Shown here one piece after another: positions 19,034-26,487 of a stretch of DNA of 64,000 nt. The stretch covers positions 62,001 through 126,000 of the forward strand of contig NZ_FNRO01000018.1 of assembly GCF_900107745.1 (NCBI RefSeq), written 5' to 3'. Source of the stretch: Variovorax sp. YR216 (GTDB lineage: Bacteria; Pseudomonadota; Gammaproteobacteria; Burkholderiales; Burkholderiaceae_C). The position numbers were made by a program, and so were the translations under genes. The stretch's first letter is position 1; each line of letters starts with the position of its first letter. Below the pieces are notes generated by a model. That model was given only the letters and a program-made list of their open reading frames with translations. It was not told where the DNA came from and searched no databases.

Positions 19034-19858
19034 TCAACTCTTGCGGACCGGAAGTGCGAAGGTAGTGGGCAGCAGCACCCTGTCGGCACCAACGCTCCCC
19101 GGGTAAGTCACGATCACTTGCGTGTCTGCGTCTTCGTCCCCATGGTCTCCGTCATCGCCATGCTGATCGACCAGCCGGCACGACGCGATGCCATTCGCAT
19201 TTGCCCTGGCGGCGCATCCGGAGTGTGGAGCGCGATTGAAATAGACCGTGGCGCCTGGCATTGGCCTGCTCTCGTCGAGCACCTGGACCGCCACGTCGTC
19301 GTGGTCGGCCGTCGGCGCCGCGACTGCGTTCATCGATATGCTGCGCCAAGGCGTCATCGTGAACGGGTGGCCCGCGAACGAAGCCGTCCGCTTTCGTTCG
19401 CCTGCCAACTCGCGCAACAGGGCTTCGTGCGAGCCCCCCTGCCGGACGGCGTCGCATTGATGCGGTCCGACCGCCAGGCAGTAGCGGCCAAGCGCATCCT
19501 GCCTGAGCATGAGGGCATACAGCTGCTCGAGCGCCAGGACATCGAGCACGGGGTTTCTTGCGTCGGGAAGAAACTGCACCGATACAGACGCATCCGCACC
19601 ATCGCCAGCGTGCCTCATCACGGCCACCGGCACGAGCGCGACAGCCGGGTCGCGACGCGCCAGCACCGTCAGCCAATACCCGCCTTCCCGCACTTGCGCC
19701 TGCACGAAGGTCGGGTCGGTGCGCGACACGAGCGTCGACCTCAGGACCGGCCGGTAGTCCGACGCCTGAACCACAGGCAGCGGCGGGCTCACACAGGCCC
19801 CGAGACCGACACTGGCAGCTGCGGCGATCAGCCAGCGTCTCAGGCAGAGTGCGCTCAT
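19034..19858 (-). CDS. Putative lipoprotein with C-terminal Ig-like module
   Basis: A 274-residue protein with a lipoprotein signal peptide ending in the lipobox LGAC (SVGLGACVSP). It is therefore probably membrane-anchored in the cell envelope. I do not recognise the central part. The last 90 or so residues (ATVYFNRAPHSGC, NANGIASCRL, VIVTYPGSVG, TFALPV) resemble the C-terminal module of the MBL-fold protein encoded just upstream (17-bp gap). Both have paired cysteines around a NGxASC turn. The start at 19858 is set by the signal peptide. Probably cotranscribed with the MBL gene; function unknown. Confidence 0.75.
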   Translation of the reverse strand: MSALCLRRWLIAAAASVGLGACVSPPLPVVQASDYRPVLRSTLVSRTDPTFVQAQVREGGYWLTVLARRDPAVALVPVAVMRHAGDGADASVSVQFLPDARNPVLDVLALEQLYALMLRQDALGRYCLAVGPHQCDAVRQGGSHEALLRELAGERKRTASFAGHPFTMTPWRSISMNAVAAPTADHDDVAVQVLDESRPMPGATVYFNRAPHSGCAARANANGIASCRLVDQHGDDGDHGDEDADTQVIVTYPGSVGADRVLLPTTFALPVRKS

Positions 19859-19875
19859 GGTCGGGGCCTTCGTGG

Positions 19876-21171
19876 TCAGTGCGCGTTGCAGTTGCCGTTG
19901 CTGCACACGAGGGCAGAGGTCTCGGCAGGGAGATCAACGTAGCTCGCGTTCTGGCCGCCCGCGAACTTCGCTTTCAGATAGTCCTTGTGCGGACGCAGCG
20001 GTCGGACGTCGCACGACGCCACGCCATCGGCGCCGGTGGTCGCGGTGCAGTTGGCGCCCGTCTCCTCCACCGAGAACGTCACCATCTGGCCGTTGACCGG
20101 ACCCCAGCCGTTGCTGACCCTGGCTGCCACCTTGGTCGGCGTCGGGCCGCCGTCAACGAACTCGATCGTGTTGAAGCGCCACACAGGAAGCACCGCCGTC
20201 GAATCAAGGCGGGTAAGCCAGGCCGCCGAGCACTCGCGCGCCACCGCGAGCTGGCGCATCACGGATTCGTGACCGTATATGTTCTGGCTGGGGTTGGTGC
20301 GGCCCTTGGCATTGATCTCATCCAGCTTCACGCCTTCGCCGTCCCAATAGATGTGGGGCGTCATGACCCCGTCCACGTTCAGCGCGGTGGCCATGGTGTA
20401 GGTGCGCTCGATGGAGTCCAGGTACTGCGCGACCTGCGGGATCGAGTTGGTCATCGACTGTCCCCCGTTGATCAGAACCCGCTTCGTCTGGCCCCAGTCC
20501 TTGACCTCGAGCACGGCGGACGTCGAGCCGGGCGTGTGGCCGGGAGTCGGCAGGATCCAGAAGGTCTTGCCACCGATCGTCATCTGCCGCATGGCAAGAT
20601 TTGTCGAATCAATCTGGATCGGGTTGTAAGACTTGCCCGTGGCGTCCGCGGAACCGATGGACGAGCGCGTGCCGAGGTTGTCGAGCGCCCATTGGGCACC
20701 GCCGTCATGGTCGCCATGGCCGTGGGTGAGGAAGATCGCCTTCAGCGGGTAGGAGGCGCTCATGCCCAGCGACTGCAGCGCCGGATAGTTGAACGTCTTG
20801 AACTCGTTGGCGTTGTTGCCGGAATCCACCTGCACGAAACCGTCCGGTGTCTTGATCATGTACTGCCCGACATAGTGGTTGCCCACGAACCACACGTCGT
20901 CGAATATCTGCGTGAGCGGAATGCGGTACTGGTTGTTGTTTGCTCCCGTCGTGTTGTTCCAGGCGCGGGCAGCAACGACGATCGCGTTGTTGTCGTCGGG
21001 CAGGTTGCAGTAGAACGCGCGCGAGTACTGCGTCATGAAGGCGTCACCGCCCACGTTGCGCGTTGCAGCGTCACGGTGCACATCAGTCTGCGCCTGCGCC
21101 CCGGCGACGGCGGCTGCCGTCGCCAGCGAGGACGCCGCCAGAACGAGCTTGAGCTGGGATAGTCGATGCAT
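19876..21171 (-). CDS. Secreted metallo-beta-lactamase-fold hydrolase with C-terminal Ig-like module
   Basis: A 431-residue exported protein with a signal peptide ending near AGAQAQ. The metal-binding motif HGHGDH gives His150, His152, Asp154 and His155, and a further ligand is His212 in PTPGHTPGS. The stretch VWFVGNHYVGQYMIKTPDG resembles subclass B3 beta-lactamases and related MBL proteins. After about residue 340 a separate module follows (VTFSVEETGANC, GADGVASC, DYLKAKFAG), shared with the lipoprotein downstream. Beta-lactamase activity cannot be claimed; lactonase or another hydrolase function is equally possible. Confidence 0.85.
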   Translation of the reverse strand: MHRLSQLKLVLAASSLATAAAVAGAQAQTDVHRDAATRNVGGDAFMTQYSRAFYCNLPDDNNAIVVAARAWNNTTGANNNQYRIPLTQIFDDVWFVGNHYVGQYMIKTPDGFVQVDSGNNANEFKTFNYPALQSLGMSASYPLKAIFLTHGHGDHDGGAQWALDNLGTRSSIGSADATGKSYNPIQIDSTNLAMRQMTIGGKTFWILPTPGHTPGSTSAVLEVKDWGQTKRVLINGGQSMTNSIPQVAQYLDSIERTYTMATALNVDGVMTPHIYWDGEGVKLDEINAKGRTNPSQNIYGHESVMRQLAVARECSAAWLTRLDSTAVLPVWRFNTIEFVDGGPTPTKVAARVSNGWGPVNGQMVTFSVEETGANCTATTGADGVASCDVRPLRPHKDYLKAKFAGGQNASYVDLPAETSALVCSNGNCNAH

Positions 21172-21257
21172 CACGGTTTTGTCTCCTGTGGTTGAGGTTG
21201 TGTGGGGAAATCCGGTCATGCGAGCCTCCAGCGCGCTATCGCCGCCAGAGGCCAGAT

Positions 21258-22334
21258 TCATCGGGCCGTCGCGGCAATCTGGCGACACACCGCCCGCGTC
21301 ACCTCGTCAGTGGTCGCGTCGCCGCCGAGGTCGCGCGTGTGAAGGGCGGGCGTCGCCGTGACGATCTCGATGGCCTCCATCAGCCGACGCGCGGCGCCTG
21401 CCTCGCCGATGTGCTCGAGCAGCATCACGCAGCTCCAGAACGTGCCCACCGGGTTGGCCAGGCCTTGGCCCATGATGTCGAAGGCCGAGCCGTGGATGGG
21501 CTCGAACATGCTCGGGTAGCGCCGGTCGGGGTCGAGATTGGCGGTCGGCGCGATGCCCAGGCTGCCGGCCAGGGCGGCGGCCAGGTCGCTGAGGATGTCC
21601 GCGTGCAGATTGGTCGCAACGACGGTGTCGATCGACGATGGCCGGTTGACCATGCGCGCGGTCATCGCGTCGACAAGTTCCTTGTCCCAGCGCACATCCG
21701 GGAACTCCTTGGCCACCTGCACGGCGACCTCGTCCCACATCACCATGGCGTGGCGCTGTGCATTGCTCTTCGTGACGACAGTGAGTTGTCTGCGCGGGCG
21801 CGATTGCGCGAGTCGGAATGCGAACCGGATGATCCGCTCGACGCCGGCGCGGGTCATGATCGACAGATCGGTCGCCACCTCAATCGGATGGCCCTGGTGG
21901 GCGCGGCCGCCGACGCCCGCGTACTCGCCCTCGGTGTTCTCGCGCACGATGACCCAGTTCAGGTCGTCCGGACCGCAACGCTTCAGCGGTGCGTCGATGC
22001 CCGGCAGGATGCGCGTGGGCCGCACGTTGGCGTACTGGTCGAATCCCTGGCAGATCTTCAGTCGCAGGCCCCACAGCGTGACGTGATCGGGAATGTGGGG
22101 GTCGCCCGCCGAGCCGAACAGGATCGCGTCCTTGCCACGCAGGGCATCCAGACCGTCCTCCGGCATCATGGCCCCGTGCGCTCGGAAATAGTCGCCGCCC
22201 CATCCGAAGTCTTCGAACTCGAAAGCAAAGTCCCTGCATCCGGCAGCCAGTGCTTCCAGCACCTTCTGGCCGGCAGGAACCACTTCCTTGCCAATGCCGT
22301 CGCCCGGAATTGCCGCGATCTTGTAGATCTTCAT
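21258..22334 (-). CDS. Tartrate dehydrogenase / D-malate dehydrogenase (decarboxylating)
   Basis: A 358-residue member of the isocitrate/isopropylmalate dehydrogenase family, closest in pattern to tartrate dehydrogenase (TtuC) and D-malate dehydrogenase (DmlA). These oxidise the 2-hydroxyacid with NAD and divalent metal. It shows IPGDGIGKEV at the N-terminus, GLRLKICQGFDQYANVRP, VIVRENTEGEY, the metal-site region TNLHADILSDLAA, and MFEPIHGSAFDI. The usual length is about 360. It faces a small ORF and lies near a DmlR-like LysR gene, with palindromes shared between their upstream regions. Confidence 0.9.
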   Translation of the reverse strand: MKIYKIAAIPGDGIGKEVVPAGQKVLEALAAGCRDFAFEFEDFGWGGDYFRAHGAMMPEDGLDALRGKDAILFGSAGDPHIPDHVTLWGLRLKICQGFDQYANVRPTRILPGIDAPLKRCGPDDLNWVIVRENTEGEYAGVGGRAHQGHPIEVATDLSIMTRAGVERIIRFAFRLAQSRPRRQLTVVTKSNAQRHAMVMWDEVAVQVAKEFPDVRWDKELVDAMTARMVNRPSSIDTVVATNLHADILSDLAAALAGSLGIAPTANLDPDRRYPSMFEPIHGSAFDIMGQGLANPVGTFWSCVMLLEHIGEAGAARRLMEAIEIVTATPALHTRDLGGDATTDEVTRAVCRQIAATAR

Positions 22335-22414
22335 GTTGTCTCGCGTGAGGAAAGGAATGCGGCGACTCTAGGCACCCGCAAACACCATGGGGCGCGGTCG
22401 AGGTCAAAGCACAA

Positions 22415-22486
22415 TTAACCTGCGTTCAAAGGTCAGGGTGCTCTCGCCGAACGATCGGGTTCACCGAAAGTTAATGCCGGTTTAAC
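22415..22486. promoter_or_regulatory. Paired TTAA-N7-TTAA palindromes upstream of the tartrate dehydrogenase
   Basis: One perfect site, GTTAATGCCGGTTTAAC, lies at 22470-22486. An imperfect site (TTAA-N7-TCAA) lies at 22415-22429, 56 bp closer to the dehydrogenase start. The same geometry occurs at 23760-23774 in front of the neighbouring LysR gene. These have the form of LysR (T-N11-A) boxes. Confidence 0.55.
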
Positions 22487-22558
22487 TGCGGGGCTGCTCG
22501 TTCGTGCAGCCAGGGCCGCATAGTTTTCCGAATCCCGCCAAGAGGAGATCTCAAAGTC

Positions 22559-22780
22559 ATGGAGCAATCGCAGACAGTTTCCGCATCGACGTTTGCAGCA
22601 GGCGGCCCCGACGGCAATGCGCTCGGTGGCGCGCTCTACTTCCCGTTCAGCGCCGTGGCGGCCCCGTCGGCACCACCACCGGCGACGACGACAGATGAAG
22701 GATCGGGCTACACGACCTGCTTCGGAACCGTGGGTCTGGTCATCCTTGGCATCGTCGCCTGGAAGATGCTCTCAAGGTGA
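22559..22780 (+). CDS. Small single-span membrane protein, unknown function
   Basis: A 73-residue ORF. The N-terminal 45 residues are polar with a PSAPPPATTT linker. A C-terminal hydrophobic segment (FGTVGLVILGIVAWKM) ends in LSR. An AGGAG lies 13-17 nt before the ATG. It sits alone between the divergent tartrate dehydrogenase and the convergent LysR gene, downstream of the perfect TTAA palindrome. I do not recognise a family. The membrane segment and ribosome-binding site support it being real, but no homology evidence is available. Confidence 0.5.
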   Translation: MEQSQTVSASTFAAGGPDGNALGGALYFPFSAVAAPSAPPPATTTDEGSGYTTCFGTVGLVILGIVAWKMLSR

Positions 22781-22805
22781 AGAGGACCGTCAGCGATTCA
22801 CCTTG
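22773..22805. terminator. Possible bidirectional terminator hairpin
   Basis: A perfect 9-bp inverted repeat, CAAGGTGAA (22773-22781) and TTCACCTTG (22797-22805), has a 15-nt loop. It spans the stops of the small membrane-protein gene and the convergent LysR gene. No T-run is seen. Confidence 0.42.
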
Positions 22806-23722
22806 CTGGCCTCCGAGTGACCAAAAGCCTCAGCGACGAAATCCACGAAAGCGCGAACACGAGAGAACGCGTGCTGATTCTGGGGATAGACGGCGTAGAT
22901 GTCGGCATCGGGCGTCTCGTACTGCGGTAGCACCTGGACGAGCCGGCCGCTGCGCAAGTAGCGCCCGATGTCCCACTCGGCACGCAGGAGGATTCCGTGC
23001 CCATCAAGGGCCCAGTTGACTGCGATCTCACCATCGTTGCTCGTCAAGTTGCCGCGTACCTTGACGATCTGCGTTTGAGGCTTCCGCCCCTTCCTGGGCG
23101 TGAGCCGCCAAACACCGTAGCCCTCGTCGCCCTGGCGGATCGTGATGCAGTCGTGTCGAAGAAGATCGCTCGGCAGCGTCGGTGTGCCGCGCCGCGCCAG
23201 ATAGGCCGGCGCAGCGCAAAGCAGACGCCTGTTTTCCGCCAGCTTTCGAGCCATCACACGCGTATCGGGCGGCGGGCCAAAGCGCACACAGACATCGTAG
23301 GCATCCTCCGTCAGGCCCGGCGGGCTCACCGACAGCTGCAACTGCACGTCGATGCTTGGATATCGCTTGGCGAAGCGCGAAATCAGGGGCGCCACATGGC
23401 TGCGCCCGAAACCCAGAGTGGCATTGACACGTAGAAGACCGCTGGGATTGGCCTTCGTCGAACCCAAGGCCTGTTCCATTTCGTCAATGCTTGAAAGGAT
23501 GCGCCTCGCGTGCTCCAGGTAGATCTCTCCCTCAGGCGTCAATCCCATGCGCCGCGTTGAGCGATTGACCAACGAATAGCCAAGGCGGGTCTCCATCGAT
23601 GCCAGATGCTTGCTGACGGCCGCCGTCGAGATGCCCAGTTCACGCCCGGCCGCGCTCAGGCTGGCAGATGAGGCCACCTTGGTGAAGAACGTCAGGTCGG
23701 AGGGTTGAATTCGATTCGACAT
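22790..23722 (-). CDS. LysR-family regulator, DmlR-like
   Basis: A 310-residue LysR regulator. The HTH (ASLSAAGRELGISTAAVSKHLASMET) lies at about residues 20-45. The effector domain shows GLLRVNATLGFGRSHVAPLI, YDVCVRFGPPPDTRVMARKL and NDGEIAVNWALDGHGILLRAEWD, as in the large CrgA/DmlR subgroup. It is probably the regulator of the tartrate/D-malate dehydrogenase, as DmlR is for DmlA in E. coli. A perfect TTAA-N7-TTAA palindrome about 40 bp upstream of its start suggests autoregulation. Confidence 0.9.
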   Translation of the reverse strand: MSNRIQPSDLTFFTKVASSASLSAAGRELGISTAAVSKHLASMETRLGYSLVNRSTRRMGLTPEGEIYLEHARRILSSIDEMEQALGSTKANPSGLLRVNATLGFGRSHVAPLISRFAKRYPSIDVQLQLSVSPPGLTEDAYDVCVRFGPPPDTRVMARKLAENRRLLCAAPAYLARRGTPTLPSDLLRHDCITIRQGDEGYGVWRLTPRKGRKPQTQIVKVRGNLTSNDGEIAVNWALDGHGILLRAEWDIGRYLRSGRLVQVLPQYETPDADIYAVYPQNQHAFSRVRAFVDFVAEAFGHSEASKVNR

Positions 23723-23759
23723 GCCTTCCGATTTTCCTGGCCACGCCCCACAACGGCTC

Positions 23760-23774
23760 TTAACTTTGGGTTAA
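23760..23774. promoter_or_regulatory. TTAA-N7-TTAA palindrome upstream of the DmlR-like gene
   Basis: TTAACTTTGGGTTAA is a near-perfect LysR-type box 38 bp upstream of the regulator's start. It has the same spacing as the sites at 22415-22429 and 22470-22486, so it is a good candidate autoregulatory operator. Confidence 0.55.
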
Positions 23775-23830
23775 AGACGGTTTTCCTCCCGCTCCGTCCC
23801 GCGCGACTTCCTTCTACCTAGAGTTGTGCG

Positions 23831-23944
23831 CTCCTGCGCTCCCCGGCGCGGGCGCTGGTCGATGCGTTCACCGGCGCCTGCCGGATCTACAACACGCTGG
23901 GTCGCGGCGGGCCGATCGCGGCCACGGTGCGGGTGCTGGACTGA
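23831..23944 (+). pseudogene. C-terminal remnant of an unidentified gene
   Basis: A 37-codon open stretch with no start encodes a protein-like tail (ARALVDAFTGACRIYNTLG, then GGPIAATVRVLD) and a TGA at 23942. It reads like the conserved end of an enzyme rather than random sequence, but I cannot name the family. It lies in the 299-bp space between the LysR gene and the FMN reductase, whose own start follows 77 bp later. It may mark an old deletion. Confidence 0.35.
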
Positions 23945-24021
23945 ACATCGAACGCCACTTGCAGGCAAACTGCGCGGTCCGCCCGTCCGGGCGGACCTGA
24001 AATCAAGTGGATCGAAACTCA

Positions 24022-24597
24022 ATGAACAGTGCTAAGAAACGCGTGATCGGCATCAGCGGGAGCCTGCGCAAGGACTCCTTCAACACCATGGCGCTCAAAC
24101 TGGCGGCCTCGAAGCTTCCAGCGCATGTGGAGATGGACATCCTCGACTGGCGCAGCGTCCCTCCCTTCGACGCGGACCTGCTGGCCGAGGGATTCCCTTC
24201 GGGCGTGGCCAGCATCCGCAACCGCATCGCCGGCGCCGATGGCATTCTCATCGTCACGCCTGAATACAACTTTTCGGTACCCGGCATGCTCAAGAACCTG
24301 CTCGACTGGGTTTCGCGCGGCGCGGACCAGCCGCTGGCCCGCAAGCCGGTGGCGATCCTGTCCGCGTCCGCCGGCCCGCTGGGCGGCGCGCGGGTTCAGT
24401 ACGACCTGCGCAAGGTGCTGTTGTTCATGAATGCGATGGTCCTGGCCAAGCCCGAGGTGTTCATCGGGAATGCCGCCGCCAAGTTCACGGCGGACGGCCA
24501 ATGCACGGACGAGGACACGGGCCGTTTCGTGCACCTGCAGATGCAGGCCTTCGCGACCTGGATCGACGAGGTCGCCCGCATGTCCGCGCCGGCCTGA
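24022..24597 (+). CDS. NADPH-dependent FMN reductase, ChrR/YieF type
   Basis: A 191-residue flavodoxin-fold NAD(P)H:FMN/quinone reductase. Motifs are GISGSLRKDSFN (FMN phosphate loop), TPEYNFSVPGMLKNLLDWVSR (the ChrR/YieF signature region) and SASAGPLGGARVQYDLR. The ATG at 24022 is preferred over an in-frame GTG at 24007. It stands alone on the plus strand and is convergent with the IclR gene. Likely roles are quinone, chromate or flavin reduction; it is distinct from the two MsuE-type reductases elsewhere in the window. Confidence 0.88.
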   Translation: MNSAKKRVIGISGSLRKDSFNTMALKLAASKLPAHVEMDILDWRSVPPFDADLLAEGFPSGVASIRNRIAGADGILIVTPEYNFSVPGMLKNLLDWVSRGADQPLARKPVAILSASAGPLGGARVQYDLRKVLLFMNAMVLAKPEVFIGNAAAKFTADGQCTDEDTGRFVHLQMQAFATWIDEVARMSAPA

Positions 24598-24625
24598 CGC
24601 ATGCGCGGTGCCCGGCGCGGCATGG

Positions 24626-25468
24626 TCAGTCTTCGCGCCGGCGCCACTGGTGCCCGCTGAGGGCATCGCGCAGACCCCGGCTCGTGCGCGCCAGCAGCTG
24701 CTGGAGCTGGGCGAGGCGCGCGGGATCCATGCGCGCGTTGGCCGCCGCGACCGTGACCGCGCCGACCACCTGGCCGAGGCTGTCGAAGAACGGCATGCCC
24801 ACCGCGGTCACGCCGGGGTTGACCCGGTTGCGGATCACCGCATGGCCGCGGCGCGCGGCCTCTTCCAGCGACTGCGCGAGCAGCTCGGGCGGAAAGCCCC
24901 AGTGCCGCTCGATCCGCGCGGTCACGTTCTCCAGGATGTCCCGCCGCTCGTCCGGCGGCAGTGCCGAGAGGATCGCGAGCCCGCCGGCGCCGAGCCCGAG
25001 CGGGCGCCGGCTGCCGATGTGAAGCGTGACCACCCGCAGGGGCGTGGGGCCCTCGGCGACGTCGATGCACACCGCCTCGTCGCCGCTTCGCATGATGAGG
25101 TAGGCGGTCTCGCCCGCTTCGAGGGCCAGCGCTTCGAGGGCCGGGCGAAGCAGCCCGCGCATGTCGAACTGCTGCGCCGCCGCGAGACCGATCTCGTAGG
25201 CCAGCGGGCCGATGGTGTAGTGGCGGCTGGATTCGATGCGCATCGCCAGCCGCTCGTCCTGCAGCTGCTGCAGCAGGCGATGCATCGTGCTGTTGGGGAG
25301 GCCGGCGGCCTTGGCCAGGTCGGTCAGCGCGAGGCCGCGGCGCCCGGCGGTCGCCAGCAGCCGGAGCACCGCGGCGGCACGGTGCAATGCGCCGTCCCGG
25401 CTCGCGGAGGCGGCGGCGTCGTGCGGCGCGTCCGCGTGCGATCGTGTGTCAGGTTGAAGTGATGCCAC
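24626..25468 (-). CDS. IclR-family transcriptional regulator
   Basis: A 280-residue IclR regulator. The winged-helix domain (about residues 28-85) includes LTDLAKAAGLPNSTMHRLLQQL. The effector domain includes GETAYLIMRSGDEAVCIDV, PLRVVTLHIGSRRPLGLGAGG and GVTAVGMPFFD. Translation probably starts at a GTG at 25468, overlapping the end of the upstream binding-protein gene by 20 bp. It is the last gene of the minus-strand catabolic cluster and probably senses its substrate or an intermediate. Confidence 0.88.
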   Translation of the reverse strand: MASLQPDTRSHADAPHDAAASASRDGALHRAAAVLRLLATAGRRGLALTDLAKAAGLPNSTMHRLLQQLQDERLAMRIESSRHYTIGPLAYEIGLAAAQQFDMRGLLRPALEALALEAGETAYLIMRSGDEAVCIDVAEGPTPLRVVTLHIGSRRPLGLGAGGLAILSALPPDERRDILENVTARIERHWGFPPELLAQSLEEAARRGHAVIRNRVNPGVTAVGMPFFDSLGQVVGAVTVAAANARMDPARLAQLQQLLARTSRGLRDALSGHQWRRRED

Positions 25469-26429
25469 GCGATTTGATCAGCTTGTCCCAGAAGCGCATC
25501 TCCTCGCGAATATAGCGGTCCATCTCGCCCGGATCGCTGGGCGTGGCCTCCATGCCGAGCTCCGCGAGCTTCTGCCGCACGGCGGCAAGCGCGAGCGCCT
25601 GCCGCATCTCGGTGGACAGCGCCGACACGATGTGGGGCGGCGTGCTTTTCGGCACCACCAGCCCCTGCCACGCATAGATGCCGGACGGCGCGAATCCGAG
25701 CTCCTTCAGCGTGGGAACGTCGGGCAGCTGCGCCATGCGCTGATCGGCCGTCACCGCGAGCGGAACGAGCCGGCCGTCCTTGATGAAGGGCAGCGACAGC
25801 GACGGCGAGATCACCGCCACCGGCAGCTGCTTGCCCGCGACATCCTGCATGGCCGGCGCGTCGCCCTTGTACGGCACGTGCTGGGCGGTGATGCCTGCCG
25901 AAGACGCGAGCACCTCCATCGCCATGTGATGGGGCGTGCCGACGCCGGCGGACCCGTAGTTGAAGCTCTTCCCCTTGCGGGCATCGGCGACCAGTTGCTG
26001 GAGGGAGGTGATGCCGCTGCCCGGATGTGTGGCGACGATCAGCGGGAAGCGCGCCATCAGGCCCACCGGAACGAAATCCGTGAGCGGGTTGTAGCGGACC
26101 TTGGGATAGATCGCCGGATTCAGCGCGAGGATCGCGATGTCGGCGGTCAGCAGCGTGTAGCCGTCGGGCTCGGCGCGCGCAACGCTCTCCGCGGCGATCA
26201 TGCCGGCAGCACCCGCCTTGTTATCGACGATCACCTGCTGGCCGAACTGGGTCGACAGCTGTGCCGCGACGGTGCGTGCGAGCACGTCGGTACCGCCGCC
26301 GGGCGGAAAGCCAACCACCCATTTGACGGTCTTGGTCGGATAGCCCTGGGCGAGCGCCCACGGGCTGAGCATCGCCAGCGAGGTGCCGGCGGCGAAGGTC
26401 CTGCGCGTCATGCGGGGATGGGATGCCAT
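25449..26429 (-). CDS. Bug-family (TctC) extracytoplasmic solute-binding protein
   Basis: A 326-residue tripartite tricarboxylate transporter receptor protein. The N-terminus TRRTFAAGTSLAM, ending in ALAQG, resembles a Tat signal peptide. The mature part shows the Bug hallmarks VVGFPPGGGTDVLARTVA, VDNKAGAAGMIAAESVA, PYKGDAPAMQDV and TLKELGF. AGGAG lies 7 nt before the ATG. No TctA/TctB membrane genes are present in the window, as is usual for orphan Bug proteins in Burkholderiales. The ligand is probably a carboxylate handled by the adjacent pathway. Confidence 0.9.
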   Translation of the reverse strand: MASHPRMTRRTFAAGTSLAMLSPWALAQGYPTKTVKWVVGFPPGGGTDVLARTVAAQLSTQFGQQVIVDNKAGAAGMIAAESVARAEPDGYTLLTADIAILALNPAIYPKVRYNPLTDFVPVGLMARFPLIVATHPGSGITSLQQLVADARKGKSFNYGSAGVGTPHHMAMEVLASSAGITAQHVPYKGDAPAMQDVAGKQLPVAVISPSLSLPFIKDGRLVPLAVTADQRMAQLPDVPTLKELGFAPSGIYAWQGLVVPKSTPPHIVSALSTEMRQALALAAVRQKLAELGMEATPSDPGEMDRYIREEMRFWDKLIKSRGITST

Positions 26430-26487
26430 GGTGTGTCTCCTTTGAGTTGGAACGGGGATGCGGCGTGCGGCGACAGGTCGCCCCGAT

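Noticed and set aside
19876-21171. Calling the MBL-fold gene a beta-lactamase
   Set aside because: The metal motif is common to many hydrolases, the protein has an additional C-terminal module, and no resistance context is present.
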